From NCBI GenBank assembly GCA_028285145.1, contig JANQQC010000031.1, forward strand, positions 1 through 60,021: a stretch of 60,021 bases of DNA, in the 5' to 3' direction. Below the pieces are notes generated by a model, which did not search any database, had not been told where the DNA came from, and saw nothing but the letters and a program-made list of their open reading frames with translations. Shown piece after piece: positions 24,262 to 31,426 of the stretch. Source of the DNA: Hyphomonadaceae bacterium. Its GTDB lineage: Bacteria > Pseudomonadota > Alphaproteobacteria > Caulobacterales > Hyphomonadaceae. Every line of letters begins with the position of its first letter. Within the stretch, counting starts at the first letter, position 1. Position numbers and translations under genes: made by a program.

Positions 24262-24273
24262 TTAATACTTACG
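24256..24273 (-). promoter_or_regulatory. Putative PpsR operator (CGT-N12-ACA) at bchC
   Basis: Toward bchC the site reads CGTAAGTATTAATTGACA. The left half overlaps the crtF stop codon (TAA at 24271-24269) and the right half is the bchC -35 box. It is the closest of the four copies to the bchF site, sharing CGTAA at the left and TTGACA at the right. Confidence 0.62.
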
Positions 24274-25384
24274 ATGCGATGACAACTCTGACGAGAAGTG
24301 GCTGACGAGTCCGGCGCGCGCCTATACGTGAGAACCCCGCAGCCCTCAGCATCGCTTTGATCTCCTTGAGGGTCCGAGGTCGTCCAGAGCCCATGGCCCA
24401 GAGATACATCCCGAAATAGGCATTACCTGCGCGAGCGCTGTCTGCAGTCGGCTCTGCAACAATCACAGAACCTCCCGGTGCGAGCGTTTGTCTGGCCTTA
24501 TCAAGAAGCTTTGCGACTTGGTCATCGTCATGATCGTGCAGAATCCGGATGAAGCTTATGAGGTCTGCGCCTACGGGCCATGTGTCCTCAAACATGTCGC
24601 CGCTTTGAACCTCGGCGCAAACTCCTTCTTCCGAAAATCTGCTCTGCGCGATCCTTGCCACTGGCGGCAGATCAAACAGCGAGAGAGCTATATCCGGCGA
24701 GCGTTGCGCGACGGCCCGAAGAAAGGAACCATCGCCGCCGCCCACATCCAGAAGCTTGCGATGCTGGTCGAAGCGATAAGCATTGAGAACTTCATCAGCG
24801 ATGAAGCCTTGCGTGGCGCTCATCAAAGCTGAGTAGGTTTCAGCGATGTCTTCGGAGTGTTCGGCAGCATGCTCACCTCCAGCATAGGGCCAGTAGGCGG
24901 CGAGCTGCGTCGCTGAGGATCTTTCCTGAAGGAGTGCTTTCGGGTCAGCAAGATCTGCGTACAGGCTTGGATGATGACGGATCATCTTCAAGACGCCAGG
25001 GTTGCCAAGGAGGGCGGCTCCCATGGGGCCGAGCCCGTACCGTTGCTGCGAACGCCGTTCGATCAGTTTTAACGCTGCAGCCGCCTTGAGCAGTCGATCA
25101 AGTCCTTCAAGCGGTAAGCCAGTGATATCCGACAATTCCGATTGGTTACGCGGCTTTTGTTGGAGCGCCTCCAGCAGACCAGTTTCCACGCAGGCCAGCA
25201 GGACTTGTGAGTAGACGAACCCTGCGCACAGATCGAACACGGCGCGTGCATTGGCGCGTGCAACTGGTCGCGTAAGCGGGAACGCAGCCGCCATACGTTG
25301 AAACCGCGTACTCGTGAGTAGCTTCGCGCGCGCTGTTTTCAGGTGGTCGAGAAGTGTTGGTGACCGGCTGCTGGGCTCAGGCAA
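24269..25384 (-). CDS. crtF: Carotenoid (demethylspheroidene) O-methyltransferase CrtF
   Basis: CrtF methylates the tertiary hydroxyl made by CrtC, using S-adenosylmethionine. The C-terminal half is a plant-type O-methyltransferase fold with the SAM motif LLDVGGGDGSFLRAVAQ and the block VGADLISFIRILHDHDDDQ; the N-terminal half is the winged-helix dimerisation domain. The start is uncertain: the frame runs far into crtE without a good ribosome-binding site. TTG at 25384, overlapping the crtE stop by 8 bp, gives 371 residues and is my choice; an ATG at 25294 would give 341. Methyltransferase and operon position are clear. Confidence 0.9.
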   Translation of the reverse strand: MPEPSSRSPTLLDHLKTARAKLLTSTRFQRMAAAFPLTRPVARANARAVFDLCAGFVYSQVLLACVETGLLEALQQKPRNQSELSDITGLPLEGLDRLLKAAAALKLIERRSQQRYGLGPMGAALLGNPGVLKMIRHHPSLYADLADPKALLQERSSATQLAAYWPYAGGEHAAEHSEDIAETYSALMSATQGFIADEVLNAYRFDQHRKLLDVGGGDGSFLRAVAQRSPDIALSLFDLPPVARIAQSRFSEEGVCAEVQSGDMFEDTWPVGADLISFIRILHDHDDDQVAKLLDKARQTLAPGGSVIVAEPTADSARAGNAYFGMYLWAMGSGRPRTLKEIKAMLRAAGFSRIGARRTRQPLLVRVVIAS

Positions 25385-26240
25385 CGCGTTGCGCGAGTGT
25401 GCTTGGTGCCAGACGTCTCGCCTGCGCGTAGACCAACTGACGTAGGGCATCTGCACCATGGCAATCAGGTACGGCGTCGGCGGCCGATTGTATGGTGTCT
25501 GCCAGCCTGTCCAGCGCCCCTTGTTCGCCCAGAACCTCCACCGCATTGGGGCGTCCGTGGCGTATGTCCTGGCTCGCGGGTTTTCCAAGTAGTGCTGCTG
25601 GCAGGAGCGCATCTCTCAAATCGTCGGCGACCTGATAGGCCTCTCCCAGCTGCGTGCCGAGCTCAATCCATGGTGCATCGGCGGCACCCATAGCGGCCGC
25701 TCCGGCTCGCGTTGCAGCAACAAACAGGGCAGCGGTCTTTGCATTGTGATAGGCGTCGATGTCGATATGCGGCTCGCTTTCCCAAGCTTGGCCGGCTGCG
25801 ATTCCATAAGGTGGGCTGATAGCCTCCGAGAGAACAAGTATCAGCTCTCGCGGGCTTGCCTTAGTCTCTCTGGCAAGCGTCTGGAACGACATGGAGATCA
25901 TTGCGTCCCCGGCAAGGACAGCAAGCGGCTCGCCAAAAGCGGTATGTACGGACGGCTTGCCGCGCCGCTCTTCGGCATCGTCGAAGCAAGGCAGGTCATC
26001 GTGAACAAGCGATGCGCAGTGTACGAGTTCGATAGCCGCCGCTGCGGCAAGGGCATCGGTTAAGTCGCCTTCCGGAGAACAGGCCGCAGCGACGGCAATG
26101 CAAAGGCGCGGACGCACACGCGCCCCACCAGGGAAAACAGAATGACGGATGGCTGAAGAGAGAAGTGGAGGGCCTGAGATGTTTTCGGTCGCCGCTACCG
26201 CGCGTTCCAACATCCATTCGATCTGAGCGTCGATATCCAT
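25377..26240 (-). CDS. crtE: Geranylgeranyl diphosphate synthase CrtE
   Basis: CrtE condenses isoprenoid diphosphates to geranylgeranyl diphosphate, feeding both carotenoids and the bacteriochlorophyll tail. The 287-residue prenyltransferase has the first aspartate-rich motif HDDLPCFDD near residue 80 and the second in YQVADDLRD. An AAGGAG ribosome-binding site is six bases before the ATG at 26240. It is the first gene of the superoperon and its promoter is at 26258-26285. Confidence 0.96.
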   Translation of the reverse strand: MDIDAQIEWMLERAVAATENISGPPLLSSAIRHSVFPGGARVRPRLCIAVAAACSPEGDLTDALAAAAAIELVHCASLVHDDLPCFDDAEERRGKPSVHTAFGEPLAVLAGDAMISMSFQTLARETKASPRELILVLSEAISPPYGIAAGQAWESEPHIDIDAYHNAKTAALFVAATRAGAAAMGAADAPWIELGTQLGEAYQVADDLRDALLPAALLGKPASQDIRHGRPNAVEVLGEQGALDRLADTIQSAADAVPDCHGADALRQLVYAQARRLAPSTLAQRVA

Positions 26241-26257
26241 GTTGTCTCCTTGAGGTA

Positions 26258-26285
26258 ACTGTACTTAGTCGCCGAGTAGTGTCAA
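26258..26285 (-). promoter_or_regulatory. crtE promoter
   Basis: A perfect TTGACA (26285-26280, minus strand) is followed after 16 bases by TACAGT (26263-26258), a four-of-six -10 match. The start of transcription would be near 26251, giving a leader of about 11 nt that still contains the AAGGAG ribosome-binding site. Confidence 0.65.
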
Positions 26286-26297
26286 TTTGATTGGACG
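26280..26297 (-). promoter_or_regulatory. Putative PpsR operator (CGT-N12-ACA) between crtE and crtD
   Basis: Toward crtE the site reads CGTCCAATCAAATTGACA and its right half is the crtE -35 box. It is the only such element in the 88-bp divergent region, so it may control crtE and crtD together. The crtD ATG lies 31 bp to the right. Confidence 0.6.
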
Positions 26298-26328
26298 CTT
26301 TCGAGGATTTTGGAGACGCACAATCGCA

Positions 26329-27834
26329 ATGAACCCGCTGCCTCGGATTGTTGTGATTGGCGCTGGCATGGGCGGCTTGTCGGCAGCAGCCATCATGTCT
26401 CGCTATGCTGAAGTGACGGTTCTCGAACGGGCGTCGGACGCCGGCGGCAAAGTTCGCCGGCAACGTGCCGGTGCCGAATCGATAGACGCAGGCCCGACAG
26501 TCTTCACCATGAAGTGGGTCTTCGAAAAAATCTTTGCCGAAGCTGGGGCCGCGTTCGACGATCATGTCTCCGTTACCCAAGCGGAAGTTCTTGCTCGGCA
26601 CTTCTGGACGGGTGGAGCCACACTCGATCTTTTTGCTGATAAGGAGAGATCAGCTGCCGCGATTGCATCTTTCTCATCGCCAAGAGAAGCGCGTAACTAC
26701 TTGGACTTTTGCCGCCAGACCGAGCGGGTCTTCATGGCATTGGAAGAACCGTTTCTGAAGGCTTCCAAGCCGGGCCTGTTTTCTCTGGTTTCATCTTCCA
26801 GTCCTCGCGCCTTATGGCGGATGAAACCGTTCTCCACTCTTTGGGTGGCGCTTAGCGCTCAATTCGATGATCCGCGGCTCCGACAGCTCTTCGGGCGCTA
26901 TGCTACCTATTGCGGCGCTTCGCCATTTCTTGCGCCAGCGACCCTCAGCCTGATCGCCCATGTGGAGCGCTCCGGCGTCTGGTCTATCGAAGGCGGGATG
27001 AAACAACTCGCTCTCGCTCTGGAGGTCTGCGCCAAACAAAACGGAGCAGAGTTTGTTTACGGCGCTGATGTCGAAAGGATTGTCTGGAAGGATGCCAAGG
27101 TGTCGGGCGTTGTGTTGCGCGGAGCGAAAAAGGTGCCTGCCGACATCGTCGTTTGCAATGCGGATGTCGCCGCGCTTAACTCTGGCCTGCTGGGATTGGA
27201 TATTGTGGATGGCGATCGGACTGTCGGCGTCGGCCCGCAATCGCAGTCAGCGATGACGTGGACCATGCAGACGAGAGTGAATGGCCCTGCACTAAGCGAA
27301 CACAACGTCTTCTTTTCCGATGATTACCGCGCAGAATTCGAAGCCGTATTCGAGCGCGCCGAGACGCCTGTATCGCCGACGGTTTATCTACATGCACCTG
27401 CCAAAAGCGACGCCGATCAGCGCCCGGTGTTCTGTCTGACAAATGCACCGCCGAATGGGGGGAGTGGCCGATATGATCTGGAGGAGATGGAAAGATGCTG
27501 GATGCGGATGATAACGAGGCTGGAACAATGCGGTCTCAGCTTAGAGCCGACACCCTCCACGATCACCGCCACGACCCCGGACGACTATGCGACGCGATTC
27601 CCGGCCACCAATGGCGCGCTGTACGGAGCACCAAGCCATGGCTGGCAGGCAACATTTCAGCGACCGGGGGTGAGAACCCGAAAGAGGGGGCTCTACCTGG
27701 CGGGTGGAAGTGTACACCCGGGACCGGGGGTGCCCATGGCGGCGCTCTCGGGGCAGGCAGCGGCGCGCGCAGCGATCTCGGATTTCAATTTGATCGGGAC
27801 GTTCCCGCAGGTGGCTATGCATGGTGGTACGTAG
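26329..27834 (+). CDS. crtD: Hydroxyneurosporene/methoxyneurosporene desaturase CrtD
   Basis: CrtD introduces the 3,4 double bond next to the hydroxylated or methoxylated end of the acyclic carotenoid. The 501-residue flavoprotein has the dinucleotide motif VVIGAGMGGLSAAAIMS at the N-terminus, the family block DAGPTVFTMKWVFEKIF, and the C-terminal flavin-contact region GLYLAGGSVHPGPGVPMA. MKWVF after GPTVFT is typical of CrtD and differs from CrtI at 29844-31382 (GPTIITAPFLFE). The ATG at 26329 gives a normal N-terminus; an upstream TTG in the same frame would run into the operator. The 3' end overlaps crtC. Confidence 0.93.
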   Translation: MNPLPRIVVIGAGMGGLSAAAIMSRYAEVTVLERASDAGGKVRRQRAGAESIDAGPTVFTMKWVFEKIFAEAGAAFDDHVSVTQAEVLARHFWTGGATLDLFADKERSAAAIASFSSPREARNYLDFCRQTERVFMALEEPFLKASKPGLFSLVSSSSPRALWRMKPFSTLWVALSAQFDDPRLRQLFGRYATYCGASPFLAPATLSLIAHVERSGVWSIEGGMKQLALALEVCAKQNGAEFVYGADVERIVWKDAKVSGVVLRGAKKVPADIVVCNADVAALNSGLLGLDIVDGDRTVGVGPQSQSAMTWTMQTRVNGPALSEHNVFFSDDYRAEFEAVFERAETPVSPTVYLHAPAKSDADQRPVFCLTNAPPNGGSGRYDLEEMERCWMRMITRLEQCGLSLEPTPSTITATTPDDYATRFPATNGALYGAPSHGWQATFQRPGVRTRKRGLYLAGGSVHPGPGVPMAALSGQAAARAAISDFNLIGTFPQVAMHGGT

Positions 27835-28700
27835 ACGCAGTCAGTGATGATGGACGCAACGCGATTGTCATTATCGCCTTTGTGGGGAGTGTTTTCTCTC
27901 CCTACTACGCTTGGAAAAACTGGCGAGATCCGGAGGACCATTGCGCGCTGAATGTCGCGCTCTATGGATCCAGCCACCGCTGGGCGATGACTGAGCGCCG
28001 ACGCGGCGATGTTTCGAGATCCGTAAGCCTGTTCGAGATCGGGAGAAGTTCAGTCCAACACACTGGGAACCTGCTTGAAATCGACATTAATGAAAGGACG
28101 GCTCCTTTCGCAAAAGCATTGCGCGGGCAAGTTTCCGTGACCCTGCCGCACAGAAACGAGACGGCCTTCGCTCTGGATAAAAGCGGACATCATTTCTGGA
28201 GGCCTGTTTGTCCGTCCGCAACGGTGGATGTCAGCCTATCATCACCCGGTCTGTCATGGTCGGGCCGCGGATATGTCGACATGAATTATGGCGCTGGTCC
28301 ACTGGAGCGCGCCTTCGACTACTGGGATTGGTCAAGAACGCCGCTGAGCAATGGAGGGACCCGTATCAGATATGTCGCTGATGGCATGGATGGGCGGAGG
28401 ACATCGCTTAGTCTCTTGTTTGATCCAGAGGGCGGCATCTCCGAGACGTCAATCGACCAGGATGTGAACCTGACTGCGACGCCCATTTGGCGCATTGCGC
28501 GTCGAACGGGTGCCGGCAATGGGGCCAAGCCACGTGTCGTGCGAACGTTGGAAGACACACCATTCTACAGCCGGTCTTTGCTCCAAAGCGACATGGCGGA
28601 TGAAGGTGTGACGGTTCACGAGAGCTTGTCCGGCGCGCGTTTGCGGAACGGAATCGTTAAGGCGATGCTTCCGTTTCGGATGCCAAGGCGTCCGCTCTAG
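27528..28700 (+). CDS. crtC: Carotenoid 1,2-hydratase (hydroxyneurosporene synthase) CrtC
   Basis: CrtC adds water to the terminal double bond of neurosporene or lycopene. The clearly homologous part begins at FDRDVPAGGYAWWYVDAVSD (about 27796) and includes IIAFVGSVFSPYYAWKNW, DPEDHCALNVALYG and the MNYGAGPLERAFDYWDWSR block. The start is uncertain. The only ATGs in frame before the conserved part are 27495 and 27528; 27528 has a GAGG eight bases upstream and gives 390 residues. That implies a 307-bp out-of-frame overlap with crtD, whose translation looks unlike CrtC. The 3' end overlaps the convergent small ORF by 44 bp. Confidence 0.88.
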   Translation: MRSQLRADTLHDHRHDPGRLCDAIPGHQWRAVRSTKPWLAGNISATGGENPKEGALPGGWKCTPGTGGAHGGALGAGSGARSDLGFQFDRDVPAGGYAWWYVDAVSDDGRNAIVIIAFVGSVFSPYYAWKNWRDPEDHCALNVALYGSSHRWAMTERRRGDVSRSVSLFEIGRSSVQHTGNLLEIDINERTAPFAKALRGQVSVTLPHRNETAFALDKSGHHFWRPVCPSATVDVSLSSPGLSWSGRGYVDMNYGAGPLERAFDYWDWSRTPLSNGGTRIRYVADGMDGRRTSLSLLFDPEGGISETSIDQDVNLTATPIWRIARRTGAGNGAKPRVVRTLEDTPFYSRSLLQSDMADEGVTVHESLSGARLRNGIVKAMLPFRMPRRPL

Positions 28701-28824
28701 CCGCGCGCTCTTTCTCTCGCGTTTCATCGAGGAGCCGACTTGTCTTTCGGTACTCCCAATAGGCCCACCCAAGAACAATTGCGTGAAACAAGAAGAGTTC
28801 AACGAACAAAGGCCAGCCGGTCAT
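28657..28824 (-). CDS. Small membrane protein next to crtB, function unknown
   Basis: A 55-residue ORF that starts at ATG 28824, 10 bp after the crtB stop, with AAGGAAG about five bases upstream. It has one membrane helix (WPLFVELFLFHAIVLGWAYW) followed by a charged, probably coiled tail (EYRKTSRLLDETREKERAARADA). I do not recognise a family. Spacing and ribosome-binding site make it the last gene of the crtI-crtB operon. It converges on crtC and overlaps its end by 44 bp. Confidence 0.65.
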   Translation of the reverse strand: MTGWPLFVELFLFHAIVLGWAYWEYRKTSRLLDETREKERAARADALASETEASP

Positions 28825-28834
28825 GGCGTCTTCC

Positions 28835-29872
28835 TTAACTCGTGGGCGTGGCGCGCTCCTGACGCTCCAGCCGCATGAAAAGATCGAGAACCCAAAGCGC
28901 TCGTGTTGGGGCGAGGGGTCGCGAGGATGATCCGCTCTTGGAGTTAGCGAGGGCGTCGACAAGAAATTCTGTTTCAGCAAGGGCCGCCATTTTCGAGGCG
29001 TCTGCAACCTGATTGAAGGATGCCTTGGCGAGAAGGGCAAGCTTGCGGGCCTTCGGCACGAAAGCTCTGTAATCAACGGAGTTCAGCCCGTTCCGGCGAA
29101 TGCCTTCGCCGATGTCCTGATAGATCAAACCTGCAGCTGTTATGGCCGTCTGACAGTTGCGGGGCAGGAGAGAGACACCGGACAGCCCACGCTCGTAGAG
29201 TGGTTCGGCGGCCTGCAGTAATCGATCTGTAACAGTTGCAATCCGTCGATCGAATAAGGGTCGCTCAAGAAAAGCGTCTGGATCGATTCCAGCTTCACGC
29301 ATCCAGTTCGTCGGAGCGTACAGGCGTCCCGAACGAGCGTCTTCGCCGATGTCCCGCGCGATATTTGTAAGTTGCATGGCGACGCCCAGATCGCAGGCAC
29401 GGGAGGCGGCGGTTCTTGAGGTCGACGCCATAAGCGTTGTCATCATACCGCCGACCGTTCCGGCGACTCTTGCGGCGTAGGCCTGAAGTTCGCCCAAAGT
29501 TTGGTAGCGTCGGCCCTCCGCATCCCATTCGAAGCCTTCGAGCAACGCCGCAGGGAGCGTTTTCGGAAGGCTCCAAGCCTCGGCGGTATAGGCGAATGCG
29601 CGGTCCACTGGATTGTTTAAAGGATGACCTGCATAGGCGCGATCGAGCCGCTCTTTCAATTCGCTAATCGCTTCGTTCGGGCGTCCTGAGAGATCGATGA
29701 GATCGTCAGCCACCCGGCAAAAGGCGTACACCGCATAAGCTGCTATTCGCGTTTCTTTGGGCAGCATAAGAGAAGCCGCATAGAAGCTTTTTGAACCGGC
29801 TCGCGTAATTGAGCGACATTGCTCAAAGTCGGTGGACAGGGCTCTAGCGGCGTGTGGCGAGTTCGAGGGCAT
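28835..29872 (-). CDS. crtB: Phytoene synthase CrtB
   Basis: CrtB joins two geranylgeranyl diphosphates to phytoene. The 345-residue protein has the first aspartate-rich motif in FCRVADDLIDL and the second in NIARDIGEDARSGRLY, both needed for Mg-diphosphate binding. The frame is open upstream inside crtI; the ATG at 29872 (MPSNSPHAARALSTDFEQC) is chosen because the family-typical start of the fold follows at once. It overlaps the 3' end of crtI by 29 bp. Confidence 0.95.
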   Translation of the reverse strand: MPSNSPHAARALSTDFEQCRSITRAGSKSFYAASLMLPKETRIAAYAVYAFCRVADDLIDLSGRPNEAISELKERLDRAYAGHPLNNPVDRAFAYTAEAWSLPKTLPAALLEGFEWDAEGRRYQTLGELQAYAARVAGTVGGMMTTLMASTSRTAASRACDLGVAMQLTNIARDIGEDARSGRLYAPTNWMREAGIDPDAFLERPLFDRRIATVTDRLLQAAEPLYERGLSGVSLLPRNCQTAITAAGLIYQDIGEGIRRNGLNSVDYRAFVPKARKLALLAKASFNQVADASKMAALAETEFLVDALANSKSGSSSRPLAPTRALWVLDLFMRLERQERATPTS

Positions 29873-31382
29873 TAGGGACCAACTTATCCAGGACGCGAGC
29901 TGATGATAGAACACCCGGCACACCCGCTCCTGGATGTGTGCCGGCGCCAACAAGGAAGAAATTCTGAATTGACCGCTGCTGATTGTGCGGCCTGAACCAC
30001 GCACTCTGTGTAAGAACAGGCTCCAGGCTGAAGGCCGAACCTTTGAAGGCTCTGTAGTCGGTCTTGAAGTCTAAAGGTGTAAGAACGCGCGATGAGACAA
30101 TCGTTTCGTCGAGTCCGGGCATAACGGTTTCACAAAGCCTGCGCTCGATCGACTGCCGATAGGGTTCGGCAGCGTCTGCCCAGTCAGTGTCGCCGTCAAG
30201 GTGCGGGACTGGTGAGAGCACGTAAAACGTATCGCAGCCATCTGGCGCAAGGCTCGGATCGGCCTTCGATGGGCGATGAAGATAGAGGCTGAAGTCTTCA
30301 GAAAGGCGTTTGTCCTTGAAGATGCTGTCCAGCAGTCCGCGATAACGCGGCCCAAGCAAAATCGAGTGATGACCCACATCATCAAATTGCCGCTTCGTAC
30401 CGAAATACCAAACGAACAGACCCATGGAGTGACGTGCCTTATCTACTGCGCCGGGGGACCAGCGTCGCGCGGGTTTACTCGGTAGCAGGTCGCGCAACGT
30501 AGTTGCGGCGTCCGCGTTGGAGACAACAATATCGGAGCGTAAGTCTTCGCCTGACGTCAGCCGGACGCCAACGGAATGACCATCTTCGACGATGATCTCT
30601 TCAACGTCGGTATTCAGTATGAGATCTCCGCCCTGGCGCTTAATAAGTTGGATCAATTCCCGGACAATCGCTCCGGTGCCACCAACGGCATGATGAACAC
30701 CCCATCGTCGCTCAAGATATGGGATCAGTCCGTAGACCGCGCTAGCGGAAAACGGATTTCCACCGATCAGAAGCGGATGAAAACTGAAGACGATGCGAAG
30801 CTTCGGGTGCTTCACAAAGCTCGAGACGATGTCGTGAACAGATCTGTGTCCGCCAAAGCGAAGAATGTCCGGTGCAGCGCGCATCATGTCCCCGACATTG
30901 CCGAAAGACACATGTCCCAGACCTTCGAAGGCAACCCGGCACAACTCCTCGGAGCGCTTCATAAGCCGCTCGTAGCCGTCGACATCGGATGGGGATATTC
31001 GCTCTACTTCCGATCGCATGGCCAGCGGATCGCCGGAATAGCGGAACACATCGCCATCATCGAACCGGATGGTGTAGAAGGGATCGACAGGCTTCAGATC
31101 AACGTGATCTTCCATCGACTCGCCGGCGAGTTCCCAAAGCTCCTCGAACAGGAAAGGGGCCGTAATGATTGTCGGCCCGGCGTCAAACGTGAAGCCATCC
31201 TGCTCAAACACGCGTGCCCGTCCACCGGGCCGGTCGAGTCGTTCAAGAACCGTTGTCCTGTAACCCATTGAGCCCAACCGGACAGCTGCAGCCAGGCCAC
31301 CAAAACCAGAGCCTATCACGAGCGCTGTCGCCTTTGCTTGGGAAGACTGTCCCAGTGGTTGAAGATCAGGGCGCGTCAGCAT
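29844..31382 (-). CDS. crtI: Phytoene desaturase CrtI
   Basis: CrtI desaturates phytoene to neurosporene or lycopene; the number of steps cannot be read from sequence. The 512-residue flavoprotein has the dinucleotide motif ALVIGSGFGGLAAAVRLGS, the block FDAGPTIITAPFLFEELW, and the C-terminal FFLVGAGTHPGAGVPGVLSS. The ATG at 31382 is used; an upstream TTG at 31430 overlapping the DUF3422 stop would add 16 residues and would suggest translational coupling. Neither start has a strong ribosome-binding site. It overlaps crtB by 29 bp. Confidence 0.94.
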   Translation of the reverse strand: MLTRPDLQPLGQSSQAKATALVIGSGFGGLAAAVRLGSMGYRTTVLERLDRPGGRARVFEQDGFTFDAGPTIITAPFLFEELWELAGESMEDHVDLKPVDPFYTIRFDDGDVFRYSGDPLAMRSEVERISPSDVDGYERLMKRSEELCRVAFEGLGHVSFGNVGDMMRAAPDILRFGGHRSVHDIVSSFVKHPKLRIVFSFHPLLIGGNPFSASAVYGLIPYLERRWGVHHAVGGTGAIVRELIQLIKRQGGDLILNTDVEEIIVEDGHSVGVRLTSGEDLRSDIVVSNADAATTLRDLLPSKPARRWSPGAVDKARHSMGLFVWYFGTKRQFDDVGHHSILLGPRYRGLLDSIFKDKRLSEDFSLYLHRPSKADPSLAPDGCDTFYVLSPVPHLDGDTDWADAAEPYRQSIERRLCETVMPGLDETIVSSRVLTPLDFKTDYRAFKGSAFSLEPVLTQSAWFRPHNQQRSIQNFFLVGAGTHPGAGVPGVLSSARVLDKLVPNALELATRR

Positions 31383-31426
31383 CGATGGACATTGAACGGT
31401 GTCATCTCGTTCAGCGCAAGCTGAAA

